DNA from: Dryocosmus kuriphilus | Taxonomy: Eukaryota > Arthropoda > Insecta > Hymenoptera > Cynipidae | Direction: 5' to 3' | Assembly: GCA_038277395.1 (NCBI GenBank) | Contig: CM076193.1 | Span: forward strand, 68,230,677-68,294,676 | Length of the DNA stretch: 64,000 bases | In this document: positions 21,789 to 32,665 of the stretch, piece after piece | How the letters are laid out: each line of letters begins with the position of its first letter | Position numbering within the stretch: the first letter of the stretch is position 1 | Notes under the pieces: generated by a model | The model's input: only the letters and a program-made list of their open reading frames with translations | What the model was told of the DNA's origin: nothing | Database searches by the model: none | Made by a program: the position numbers and the translations under genes

Positions 21789-22993
21789 AAATATATTATT
21801 AAAGGGTATTTTCGGCATAAGATTTTGGCGTTCTTACCAGGATACACTAAACGACTCAGAACATATGGCATTTACCAGGAGATCAAAAAAGTTACCTTGG
21901 ATACCAACCTGGAAAACGCAGTAAATAATTCTCCACGGAGATTATAAAGAGAATTCTACAGAATTTACTGAAAAAGAACTCCGGATTAATCTACGGATAA
22001 TTTGTAAGTACGAAAAGTAACTTTGTGCTCTGAAATTAAGTGCTGCATTATGTAAGCATTATACTACGTAGACAGCATAAAAGTGAAATTCTAAAGGATT
22101 AAAAGAGAAAGGGTACGAAATTTACATCGGTAAAACCCTACAAGACATCTGCGTAGCAGCTAGCTGAACGAGCCAACGAACGGAACTCAGGCTAGCAACA
22201 ATAGCAGTAATAGCGAGACGACACGTCGTCACGCCGGAATTTACAACAAGATAAGAAAGAGTGAAATCCATGGGCAACACTCACCGTTATTAAAACGATA
22301 GCGGTCGACTCCAGTTGCAGATAATCAGCCAGGTGTTCTACGGACACCAATCTGTTCACCGAAGGAATTGTCATCGTAAGTGTTTATACCATTAAGATCA
22401 AAACCGGAAGAAAATAAGTCTCCTTTATGGCCTGAGGAAGGTAACCAATATAAAACCATAGTCAGTTTCATATTGGGTGGAGCAAAGTTTCATGGTTTTG
22501 TTAATGTATACTCCGCGTGTTCGCGAGCTCTACCTTTTCTTAATAAACAGAAATTTACATTGGAATCAGTTGCGTTGTTAATAGACGACGCCCTGCATTT
22601 CACTGTATTAAGGACGAAGTCCAGGTAAGTACTAAAATAACTTCGCGACATACGCCACATCGACAAATTAAAATAAGTCAACTGGCGCTTAACACATACC
22701 TTAATAGCAAAAATTGCAGCACTGACGATAACAGTACAGACGATTTGCTTGACGAAATTCTCCATCCATTCCATACTACTAATATGTCTCGCACTCAATC
22801 TCCAAACCGTCTTTCCTCCCAAAGCTTACAATCATCCAACGAATTTTTAGTTCAATTAATGGCATTAGTAGATGCGATTTCTATAGGACAATGTACCCTC
22901 CGACAGGAAATCGATAACCGTATAGCAGAAATATCTCAGCTCTTTAAAAAAATAGTGTATTCAGGAGAAGTAGTAACGGAAACAGACAATTTA

Positions 22994-24262
22994 CAGTCTG
23001 TTCCACAAGAAAGAATACGCGTTTTCTCGAAAAATTTTAAAGAAAACTTTATTTTTCTTTGTTGGCATGAAAAAACGCTTTAAAAATTAGGGAGAACTTA
23101 CCTTAATAAATGATCCAGTCGCCATTATTCTCGATAATGGCCTGGCATCTTTTGGGCATGCTCTCGACTAATTTTTCAGCATATTCTAAAGATAGAGAGC
23201 GCCACACTTCTCTAATTCGTCGAGAGAGCTGCTTGAGGTTGAAGACACGCCTTCCTGCAAGTTTTCTCTTAACGACACTCCACACATTTTCAATCGGATT
23301 GGCATCAGGAGATTGTGAAGGCCAGGCCAAGGTGACGACGCCATTTTCAGCTTTCCAGTTCTTGTAGAGGCGACTGCAATGTTTGGGATCGTTGTCCTCT
23401 TGAAGGATCCAAACCTCATTATTGGCTCCAAACATCCTTTCTGCAGACCTCAGAAGACCATGCTTGTAGATTTTGACCATTTTTTCCGCGTTCAGGTTCT
23501 CAGTGAACAGCTCTAAACAGCCAAAACCGCGCTGTGAGAAGCATCCCCAAACATGGATCTTTACTGGGTGTTTAACAGTTCGCTGGAGGAACCGCTCACC
23601 TTTGCCTGACCAAGCACGTTTTATTGGAACCCATGCCCAAAAGGATGCTTCGTCGGAAAAAATCACATTTGACCAATCGCGATCATTATTTTCCATAGCC
23701 CATGACAGCCGTTTTTGCATGTGCACTTCTGAGAGCAGGGGTTTCTGCCTCGTGCTACGGTACTGCACGTTTGCCTCAGCTAATCTGCGTCTTATGGTGT
23801 TTATACTAACGTCTAATCCCTTCTCCGCTAGCTTAGCCTTGGCTTCGCGCAGCCGTAGAATGGGGTTGCGCTTGAATAGTGCGATGATCCCCTTATCCTC
23901 CTTGTTGGACGCTGCTCGCGTTTCTCCTTTTCCTGGAAGATCGTCAACAGCTTTTGTGTCCCTATACCGCTCCAACCACTTTTGCACGAAGTACTTAGAC
24001 TTTTTAAGCACTTTAGCAGCAGCTGAGTATGAAAGTTTTGGTCCGTGTGCATTGCTGCACAAAAAAACAGCTTCGAACCATTTAGCGTATACTGCACTCA
24101 TTGCGCAAACTTGTTCACTATCCGACACTTCGAATGAGACTGAACCAAGTCGGCAGTACCGCTCTTGCCCTTGAAACGTACAGTCAGGCCAAAAAAGAGA
24201 CGAACAAAAATCTTTAAACCTTTTCGAGAAAACGCGTATTCTTTCTTGTGGAACAGACTATA
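22994..24262 (-). mobile_element. Tc1-like transposon, complete, with ~50-bp inverted termini
   Basis: The left end CAGTCTGTTCCACAAGAAAG and the reverse complement of the right end are identical for 39 consecutive bases after the first base, then nearly so for ten more. TA flanks both ends (22992-22993 and 24263-24264). It is 1,269 bases long and fills the Gypsy-B gag frame cleanly. The termini and ORF are the best preserved of any element in the window. Confidence 0.96.
23103..24128 (-). CDS. Tc1-like transposase, DD34E, full length and uninterrupted
   Basis: It has 341 residues, the usual Tc1/mariner size. The N-terminal helix-turn-helix region contains YSAAAKVLKKSKYFVQKWLE and a second DNA-binding half ending near RRRLAEANVQYRS. 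The catalytic core has the first Asp in VIFSDEASFWAW (about residue 158). The second is in LQEDNDPKHCS and the Glu in SPDANPIENVW, with 34 residues between them. The conserved WPSQSPDANP block is intact. It would excise and insert the element at TA dinucleotides. The start at 24128 is the first ATG of the open frame and gives a normal-length N-terminus. No stop, shift or lost catalytic residue is visible, so the enzyme may be active or recently so. Its right terminal base differs from the left (A for G). Confidence 0.95.
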   Translation of the reverse strand: MSDSEQVCAMSAVYAKWFEAVFLCSNAHGPKLSYSAAAKVLKKSKYFVQKWLERYRDTKAVDDLPGKGETRAASNKEDKGIIALFKRNPILRLREAKAKLAEKGLDVSINTIRRRLAEANVQYRSTRQKPLLSEVHMQKRLSWAMENNDRDWSNVIFSDEASFWAWVPIKRAWSGKGERFLQRTVKHPVKIHVWGCFSQRGFGCLELFTENLNAEKMVKIYKHGLLRSAERMFGANNEVWILQEDNDPKHCSRLYKNWKAENGVVTLAWPSQSPDANPIENVWSVVKRKLAGRRVFNLKQLSRRIREVWRSLSLEYAEKLVESMPKRCQAIIENNGDWIIY

Positions 24263-25199
24263 TTAACGCAAAAAGAAGATGAACAGTGATCAAGAGAAGA
24301 CATAGACGAGCAGGAAGCCATTGCTAACAGACGCAGGAGAAATCAGGGAATTTTAGAAAAGAAAGAAAAAGAAACAATGGAAACGAACCAACCGATAAGA
24401 CGCGAAGAAGAAACCCTTAAAGCAAAAGAAATACTCGACACCATCACTAGAGTCAATGAAAAAAACGACATCGGAGTTAAAGACTTTATTAAAAGTGTGA
24501 AAAGAGCTAAACTTAGATGTTATCAACCTAACATCCTATTAGAATTTATTTTGGCCCAAAGAATTAAGGGATTAGCGGAAAAAGCGATCATAATTATCTC
24601 TATCGATTCATATGAAGATTTGGTTACTGTTTTAAGACAAAATTTGAAGCAAACAGGTTCGACCCTTGCGCTCAGACCTAAACTGGAAAGCTGTAAATAA
24701 GGAATCACCGAAAAAGTCCAGAAATTTTCTCCTAGTTTTAGACAAATCTCAAATGAATTGAATTATAGCATCCAAGGAAAACATTCGAGTCCTATCGAAA
24801 GACGTTTACGCATAAAAATAGAAGAAACAGAAAATGTCAATCGCTATCTCCTAAACCTTAAAAAACAAATCGGCCTACACATAAGACTTCTGAAACCAAC
24901 TACTTTATCCGAAGATTAACAAATGGCTTCAGAAACAGAAGTATGGCCAGAAGAAGCTCAGTCAACAAGAGGCCCGACACCACAACCTAGACAAACAATT
25001 AAATTTTCCCTCAGAAGTATAACATCTAGAGAACAGGCAAATACAACGCCAAGAGCTGTGAATTCAACATTACCACTAGCCAATAGAAGTAAAATGTCAT
25101 GTCACAAATGTGGCAAGAGAGGATACCTTGAATCTCATTGCCAAGTTAAACACCAGGGTTTTCAATTAGGCTAATTTCATAAACGACCACCGCAAATAC

Positions 25200-25614
25200 A
25201 GAAAGACCTTAAAAACCGAGGAGCAAGACTACACCGAAGCCCAGGAAATGACTCAGGACTAAATAAGCGAGCAAACGAATTACGAGGACTAAGCAGAATA
25301 TCTACACTATCTGGAAGACTACAGTCCATCTCTGGTCGAAGAAATGGAAGAAACTACAGATTACTAGTCGACAGTAGAGCAGCAATTAATTTCATAAAAA
25401 AAAAAGCAACACTCGGACCCAAAGATAAAATTTTCGGACTTGAGAAAGCTTAGCTATGGGAAATGATAAACACACATCAAATGAGGCAGTTTATATTGAA
25501 TACTTGAATAAAAAACAGCTCTTCGATATTGTAGACAATGAGATCCCATTACCCGAAGACGGAATTATAGGATTATCTTTCTTTTTTCAAAAAATATCAA
25601 AGATAGGCTATAAC
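25200..25614 (+). pseudogene. Gypsy-B protease region, broken
   Basis: LLVDSRAAINFIKK near 25360-25400 aligns with the retroelement aspartyl protease site, but the Gly of DSGA is Arg. The frame has several stops. The next conserved strand (PEDGIIGLSFF near 25550) remains before the Penelope insertion at 25614. Confidence 0.6.
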
Positions 25615-25690
25615 TGTTTAAGGTGCAATTTTTTTGGCAATTAGGGTCCACATAAACGAAACTTAAGAATATGATCATCTGAAGAATCAT

Positions 25691-25734
25691 GCAATGCAAA
25701 CGTTTCGACCACGGATAGGGCTCCTCATCAGTGC
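25691..25734 (-). ncRNA. Hammerhead-ribozyme core in the PLE-A1 tail
   Basis: On the minus strand: TGCA, CTGATGA, an imperfect stem II, GAAA, then CGT, T and TGCA. The boxes CTGATGA and GAAA are intact. One stem II base pair is lost relative to the PLE-A2 copy. Hammerheads are known in Penelope-like elements. Confidence 0.6.
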
Positions 25735-26211
25735 AAATTAAAATTAAATAAGAAATAATGTATAAGCATGCGACTTCTCGTTTTTTTCCCCTTTTCCCTT
25801 TCTCCACGGCCACCCTTCTCTTTGTGCGTCAGTAGTCCCGAAGGAGCAAAAAAATTAATCCCAGGATTGAAAGGGTTAACTCACTTACTTCACAGAATAC
25901 ACAAAACAAAACAATTCGAGTACACAGGGGCCGAACAGGTTGGGGTGAAAGAACCGAGAGTGAAAGTATTTTTGTTTTGCTTTTAATAAAACAGAATTTC
26001 TGCCATCTTCCTCGGGTATATTCTTCAGCACAACCGCTCTGTTTAAGGGTCTGAATGCTTCTAAATTTTTGTCTTAAAAATATAATTGACGAGGGGTGAT
26101 TCTAGTAGTGAGGGAATTTTTAGTCCCAGCTTCTATGGCCGACCACGGCAGGTTCTTCTAGACTCAACACCCGCGTTTTCTCTGAATTTAATTTCGTTTT
26201 ATGATAGGATC

Positions 26212-26938
26212 TTATATTTTAGAAAGCTTTTCTACATCCGTTCTCAAGTTAACTGCGTTTTTATTAGCAGCAATGTGACACATTTCAAGTGCCTGGCGTT
26301 TACAAAGATGACACTCGTTTGCCAAAATTTTTTTATTCTCAAAATCGAACTGGTGGTCCTTTTGTATTATGTGTTTCGTAAGCGCGGTTCGTTTACTCGG
26401 TTCATTGTTTATATCTTTTGCATGTTCTTTAATTCTAACACCTAATGGACGTTTAGTTTGACCGATATAAACTGCTTCACAATTTTGGCCTTTGCATCAA
26501 ATACCATAAACAATATTCATGTTGTTTAACCGAATTAATTTATCTTTAGTCTGTCTCAAAACGGTTGTGAGATCTCTCTTTTTTAAACGCCGTAGTTATA
26601 TCATAATTTCGAAAAATTCTCGCGATCCGTTCTGATAAGCCTTCTACATAAGGAATACTGATATAAGTTCTATTTTCAACATTTTTAGTTGTTTGATCAG
26701 CGACACGTCGTCCTTTTCCCGCCAGAACATTTACTCTGAGATTTATATTTTCTCTGATAAATTGTTGCGGGTAAAAGTTATGAGTCAATGTGTCCTCAAC
26801 CAATTTCAACTTATCCTGATGAAATTGTTTATCGGACAGTAATATTGCTCTCTCTACCATATTAAGAATCACACTCTTTTTATATTTGTATTTGTATTTA
26901 AAATACACGATCCTATCATAAAACGAAATTAAATTCAC
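26212..26938 (-). pseudogene. PLE-A1 C-terminus: end of RT region and GIY-YIG domain
   Basis: Reading from 26938 down, the first piece (to 26546) contains LLSDKQFHQDKLKLVEDTL and YISIPYVEGLSERIARIFRN, the conserved linker between Penelope RT and nuclease. A frame change then leads to a 103-codon stretch from ATG 26520 to the stop at 26212. It carries YIGQTKRPLGVRIKEH (second half of GIY-YIG with the catalytic Arg and the EH), HQFDFENKKIL, and a C-x2-C pair ECHLCKRQALEM. The first GIY part has a stop (GI-stop-CKG). The first 20 or so residues of the upper piece are antisense tail, which marks the head-to-head join. The truncated copy lacks the RT core. Confidence 0.8.
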
Positions 26939-27490
26939 AGAAAACGGGGATGTTGACCCTAGAAGGACCTACCGTGGTCGGCCGGAGAAGCTGGGACTGG
27001 GAATTCCCTCACTGCTAGAGTCACCCCTCATCAATTCTATTTTTAAAACAAAAATTTGGAAGCATTCCGACCCTTAAACAGAGCGGTTGTGCCGAAGAAT
27101 ATATCCGAGGAAAATTACAGTATTTGTCGTTTATTAAAAAAAAAAATAAACTTACTTTCACTCTCGGTTTTTTCACCTCAATCTGTTCACCCCCTGTGTA
27201 CTCGAATTGTCTCGTATTGTGTATTCTGTGAAGTGAGTGAGTTAACCCTTTCAATCCTGGGATTAATTTTTTTTGCTCCTTCGGGATTACTGACGCACAA
27301 AGAGAAGGGATGCCGAGGAGAAGGGGAAAAACGAGAAGTCGCATGCTTGTACATTATTTCTTATTTAATTTTAATTTTCACTAATGAGGATCCCTATCCG
27401 TGGGATTGCATGAATCATCAGATGATCATAGTCTTAAGTTGCGCTTATGTGGATCTTAATTGCCAAAAAAATTGCATCTTAAGCAACTAA
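26939..27490 (+). mobile_element. PLE-A tail, plus orientation, head-to-head with PLE-A1
   Basis: From ACAGAAAACGGGG onward this matches the PLE-A2 tail (34985-35555) in the same orientation and the PLE-A1 tail in reverse. The hammerhead core is damaged here: about a dozen bases around GAAAC are missing near 27405. It ends at the LINE 5' end. Confidence 0.8.
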
Positions 27491-27699
27491 TTGTTCGGTC
27501 GCGTCGGTGACTGACGATTTGAACTGACCCTCCTCGAACTTTTTGAGTTTTGTGTGGTGTTCCAGTTTCGACCTACACTAATTTTTTTGTATAAAGTGAG
27601 TGTGAGTGCCGCTGGTGCGACGAAGCTCTGACTCTATGTTGCAGCTCCTCGAATAACCGCTTTATATTTGTTTTTAACGGTAATTGCTCCGATAGCGTC

Positions 27700-28677
27700 A
27701 TGGGTGCATGTTCCGTGTGTGATGTAACAATCAACAGAGGTGCTCTGGCTGTTTTGACATGTTTGAAGTGTGGCATTATCATCCACTTGGCCTGTGCTAT
27801 CGTTGGAATCTTCAAAGTTACGTACGATAATCTTAAAAAAGGCCAAATTGACTATTATCGTAAAAATTGCGCATTGACATATAGTGCCACCTCTCTGTCA
27901 AAGGAAGTCACCTCTAACCCAGCTAGGTCAATTAATAAGGGCCAGAACGTCGGTAATGCTGCCTTGGTACCCCCCTCCCATGTGGATACCTCGATAAATG
28001 CTACTTCTCTAGGTTTGGACCTCGCCGATCTAATTCGAAAAGTAGTCTCAGGCGGCCAAAGAGAATCGATTGCGCAGTCAAAAGAGATCCAGACGCGGCT
28101 TAGTTAACTGAAAACCAACAAAAAGTTTTTAATGACAAGCTAAATGCTACGCTCTCTGAAATCAAATCAAATCTCACTGATAACACTAAGCGTATCGATT
28201 CACTGGAAATAGGAACTGAAAGAAATAAGAAGGAGATAGACCTAGTAAAAAAGGAAGCTAAGATCTTAAAAACTAGAGTGGACACTTTGGAGCATGCGCT
28301 CCATGCTAACGAGCAAGCGGCTCTGAAAACTATGCTTGAAATTCACGGGCTACGCATGAAGCAAGGTGAGGATCTCATGGTCACATTGACCTCGATTGTT
28401 GCGGCCCTTGATGTTCCCCTTCTCAAGAGGAAAGCGGTTAACGCTTGTAGAGTAATTAAAGCTCTCTTACTTACCAACCCTCCAGCCCTCCGATCATTGT
28501 TGCTAAGTTTAGTCGACAAGAACTACGTGACAAATTCATTGAGAGACGCAAGTTGAAAAGGGATTTTTCGACTTCAAACCTTGGAAGCACCTACAATGAG
28601 AAGATACATATTTTCCTCTGCGAATCATTGACACCTCTCTACAGGAAGGTCTATGCCATAGCTCTCGATCTTTAAAG
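27700..28677 (+). pseudogene. LINE ORF1 protein, broken
   Basis: ATG 27700 opens CSVCDVTINRGALAVLTCLK, followed by CGIIIHLACA, giving C-x2-C ... C-x2-C-x4-H-x2-C. This is a PHD/zinc-ribbon-like module seen in ORF1 of several LINE clades. The frame stops at 28107. In a shifted frame, a coiled-coil stretch rich in Lys/Glu/Leu (NDKLNATLSEIKSNLTDNTK onward) leads into LEIHGLRMKQGEDLMVTLTS, the start of the RNA-binding region of LINE ORF1 proteins. Further shifts follow near 28556. ORF1p would coat LINE RNA. Confidence 0.7.
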
Positions 28678-29269
28678 AAACAAAAAAAATCAAATATCTC
28701 TGAATATCAGGCGGCAGAATTTTTTGGCGGAAGGAGGACTGCTCGCCGAGAATTCAGCTGACAAATCTTCAGACTGGGAACTGGCATAGCAACGTCGGTC
28801 TAAGTACACTATGTTACCTTCAATAGCGACTTTCTATATATATTCTTGGAACTTACACTACGCTAACAATTTAGATCATAATAACTTGATTTTGTTAAAC
28901 ACACTTAGTCTATTCAGCTATAGTTGTGTTAATCCGACTTTTGCTATCCATCTTGCAACATCTGATGCTCTACCACTCTTTAGTTTACCCTTGATTGCGA
29001 TTTCCCACAGACATCTGTGGAATATGTACTACGCACTTAGCTGTGATAATTTTAATTGGATTTTGTTAGAAATACTTAGTTTATTTTAACTATAGCTGCT
29101 TTGAACGGTTTTATTCAGTTCGCCGTTATTTATGCTACCCTATACCGATTTTCTGACTTAAAGTGTAATCATTTTACTTGGGCCGTACTTGAAATGGTTT
29201 ACTGTTTCGGTCATTATATACGGATGCCTGGGAAGTTTCGAATTTTTGATTTCTTTCTTTAATTTATCC

Positions 29270-32052
29270 ATGGAAATTTTAGGCATTTGCCATGTTAATG
29301 CTCAGTCTCTTTTGGCACATTTTATAGAATTCAAGCACTTTTTCAGTGCCTGTTCCCACCATGTCATAGCTGTTTCTCAGACCTAGTTAACACCTAGCTC
29401 ATCATCTAGCTTCGTAGAACTTGACAATTATACGCTCTTCCGAAGAGACAGAGATGAGAGAAGGAGTGATGGAGTTTGCTTTTTTTGCATAATAGTCTTA
29501 GAGGATCCATGCTAGAAGTGAGTCCGGTGGCTACTTATCCTTCGACAGAATTTCTCTTTATTGAAGTTATGTCATCCTCGGACAGTATTTTAGTAGGCGT
29601 AGTATACAAACCACACAATGCCCCTTATTGCATGGAACTCGAATCTGTAATTTTCTCGCCCATTTCCAACTTCAGTAACATCGTTCTTACTGGAGATTTT
29701 AACACCAACTTAAACCTTTCCTGTAATCAATCTAAATATTTACCATCTTTAGTACACTCCTCAGGAGTCTCAGTTGTACCCCATGCCTCAACCCACCACA
29801 CTGACCATTCCAGTACTTTCATTGACTTCATGATTGCTGATGACATTGGCAAGGTAATCTCTCACTCACAACACCCTATTCCTTTTCTCTCCAACTACGT
29901 CCTAATGAAAATTACTTATAAATTCTCCTACAATCCAGTCACAACACGTACACAGAAAATGACGCGGAACATTGCTAACATCGATGAACATAAATTCCAT
30001 GAATATCTTATGACCTTCGATTGAGAAAGAATTTTACTAGACACGGATATTAATAGTAAAATTGACGCTTTGACTAATTACCTTAACTCCGCGTTCGAAA
30101 AGTTTGCTTCGTTACACTTTCCAAAAAATTGCATTAAAGCTGCTCCATGGATCACACCCGAAATCAGAAACACAATGAGGGAACGTGACAGGAAACGCCG
30201 ACTTGCACAAGGAACTAAAAGCAATATAATTCAAGCTTAATTTCGTCAACTCATAAATCTAGTGCAAACTAAACTTAGAGATGCAGAGAATGAATATAAT
30301 TATAACGAGATTTCAGACAGAGACGAAAAAGGGAATATTTGGCTTCTCCTTAGACGACTACACCTTATGAACTATTAAAGTCTTTTCTTACATTCCCAAT
30401 TCCCAACCTATCCAATTTATTTCAATTTACTCTACCTCTATCAACTCTTAATGACTCTGACTTTTTTTTTTTCGAGGATATCGCACCCGAAATACTTTAG
30501 GGATAATTACTTGAACTCAAATCGAATGCTCTTGAACCTAATGGAATTTCAATTAAAATAATTAAACTTGCTCTACCTATTATCTTTCCTGTCATTTTAC
30601 ACATTTACAATGCCTCCCTTCAAGTTGGTATTTTCCCTGATAGACGCAAAAAGGCTGTTATTTGTCCAATCCCTAAAATTACTAATCCTACCTCGCCGAA
30701 AGACTTTCGTCCTATTTCGATTCTGTGTGCACTATCTAAAACAATTCAAAAAAATTGTTCATTCTCAACTTTCCAAGTTTCTCGATACCTCTAACGCTAT
30801 TGACCCGACGCAATCAGGCTTACGGGCGACACAAATATCACCCTTACTGCTTCTCCTAAAGTTCCTACGGATCTTAAAATTGCAATGGACAAAAGGGATA
30901 TCACAATTGTTGTCGTGTTTGACTTCTCTAAGGCTTTTGATATGGTTAACCATAAATTGCTGTTACATAAGGTAAAGTCCCTAAAACTGTCAAGCTCTGT
31001 ACTCAAAAGGATAGAATCCTATCTCAGTAACCGGTCTCCCAGAGTTGCTAACAGTAGTGGTGAACAATCTGATTGGTGGGAGGGTCAGAAGTGGGGCCCC
31101 TCAGAGCTCTATTCTAGCTCCCCTCCTCTTCAGTTTGTACACCTCTGACCTTGGAAGTAAACTCAAACATCGTAACTACCATAAATATGCCGATGACTTT
31201 ATACTCTATTTGTCGGGACGTATCTCCTCGCTCAGTGGGTTATTGGTGCGCTTTCAGGAGGATGTTGATCTGGTTGCATGTTGGTCCAGGAGTAATGGAC
31301 TCACTCTAAATCAGGGCAAAGATTGGCCAATAGTTGTTGGACCTTCCAGCTCCCCTTCCCACGAAATTCTGGCGTCTCTTTCACCCCTTCACAACGAGGG
31401 TTTTAACAGCACATTCTCCAAAGTAGTTAAGGATTTAGGGTATTTCCTCTACCGTACCTTGCCCTGGAGGGAACAGATACTGAACATCTCGAGGAAAACT
31501 TTTAGCATACTCCATGAACTATACAGAAAGAATGATTCTCTTCCTAGTTCCACTCGTATTCTCTTAATTAAGAGTCTTAATTTTCCCTACTTTGACTATG
31601 GATGCATAGTATATGATGATCTAACAGACACCTTAAATTTAAAACATGAACGCGCATCGAATGCTTGTGTTCGCTTTATTTATAATTTTCCTAAGCATGC
31701 ATATATATCTCCTTACCGACAAAAGGCTGTTCTACTTAATGTAGCTAAGGGAGGATAATTTTTCATGGGTAATTAGCTGTAAACCATCTTTCAAAACTAA
31801 GCTCCTTAGTACTTATTTAACTTGTTCCAATTTATAGACAGAGACCAACCTGCACAGTCCAAGCTTCATGAAAGAAAATTGAGACTTGAAATTCCTTTGC
31901 ACAGAACATGCAAACTTCAAAGGTCTCTTATAGTAAGAGGTGCCCGTTTATGGAATAAACTGCCATCTGATGTTGGAAATGCTCCTTCCCTGGATCACTT
32001 TAAAAATCTCTTTTTCAAATATTTGTTCAATAATGCCAATCCTACTCTTTAA
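29270..32052 (+). pseudogene. LINE ORF2: APE endonuclease and reverse transcriptase, broken
   Basis: The endonuclease start MEILGICHVNAQSLLAHF is at 29270. Its main open piece (29476-30024) has VGVVYKPHN, LTGDFNTNL and STFIDFMIADD. The final SDH motif reads SNY, so the catalytic His is lost. RT motifs follow: VFDFSKAFDMVNHKLLL at about 30915-30965, GAPQSSILAPLLFSLYTSDL, and the catalytic KYADDFILYL near 31180. The C-terminus ends with a RGARLWNKLPSDV block near 31940, typical of CR1/L2-like LINEs. At least six stops or shifts occur. Intact, it would nick DNA and copy the LINE RNA at the nick. Confidence 0.83.
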
Positions 32053-32665
32053 ATTACACACTGGTAAATACACAACCTCCAAAGCTCCTACATTTACTCT
32101 TTGTAACTGTCTGTTGTTTTTTGTGTACGTTACCAATCACTGTGCTTAATCTAACAAGTCAATCTGCACCCACATATATAGCTATTTTTGTTATTTCTCC
32201 TAACATCATCGAGGTCAACTTCATTTATCTTATATACTTTATAAACTATTTTAAAAATAAAATCACCTACCTAATAATGTTACCAATCCGATTTTGTACA
32301 ATATATCATCACATGTATTCTTTTGTTCCTCAGAGGGCTATTTAGCCCTAGGGACTTTTTTCAATAAATACAGATTACAAATACAATGAATAATTGGGTC
32401 GATCTAAAAGAGAACGGTACCTTTCCATAAAAGAGTAAAGATGTCACTTAACAATTTTAACATTAGCACTCACCACCGGGGGGACCTGACGTCTCACTCT
32501 GGTATGTAGAGGGGGGAACGGGTTTTACAAAAAAACATTCTAGACACACACAGAGACGGAGATTACACCGTCTCTTGCCTCAAAAGCTGGTCACAAGGTA
32601 AGTTACAATCAGCCAAGCAATTCCATCAAAATGTTTTTCTATTACGTTGCAGAAGGAGAGGCATC

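Larger units (their letters stand above)
22784..25174 (+). pseudogene. Gypsy-B gag, interrupted by a Tc1-like element
   Basis: The frame runs from ATG 22784 (MSRTQSPNRLSSQSLQSS) to the Tc1 insertion at 22993. It resumes in the same frame after 24264 once the duplicated TA is discounted. One TGA interrupts it soon after, then a Lys/Glu-rich stretch leads to METNQPIRREEETL at 24377. The capsid-like middle (VKDFIKSVKRAKLRC, LEFILAQRIKGLAEKA) stops at 24698-24700. Later parts need two more stops bridged. The C-terminal knuckle CHKCGKRGYLESHC at about 25099-25140 has Tyr where the CCHC histidine belongs. An upstream 82-codon frame at 22380 may be leader or an extension. No active Gag can be made. 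Confidence 0.75.
27491..32388 (+). mobile_element. LINE of the CR1/L2-like group, near full length but decayed
   Basis: The order is 5' UTR, ORF1 with a PHD-like Cys/His domain and coiled coil, ORF2 with an APE-type endonuclease and RT, then a short 3' end. The 3' end has GGGCTATTTAGCCCTAGGGA, TTTTTTCAATAAATA and a tail of ATTACAAATACAA instead of poly(A). It interrupts the PLE-A tail: PLE sequence resumes as AATAATTGGGTCG at 32389. Only a very short target duplication (TAAT-like) is visible. Confidence 0.85.

Noticed and set aside
23473..24174. 233-codon plus-strand ORF and other frames over 23.1-24.2 kb
   Set aside because: These are antisense shadows of the Tc1-like transposase.
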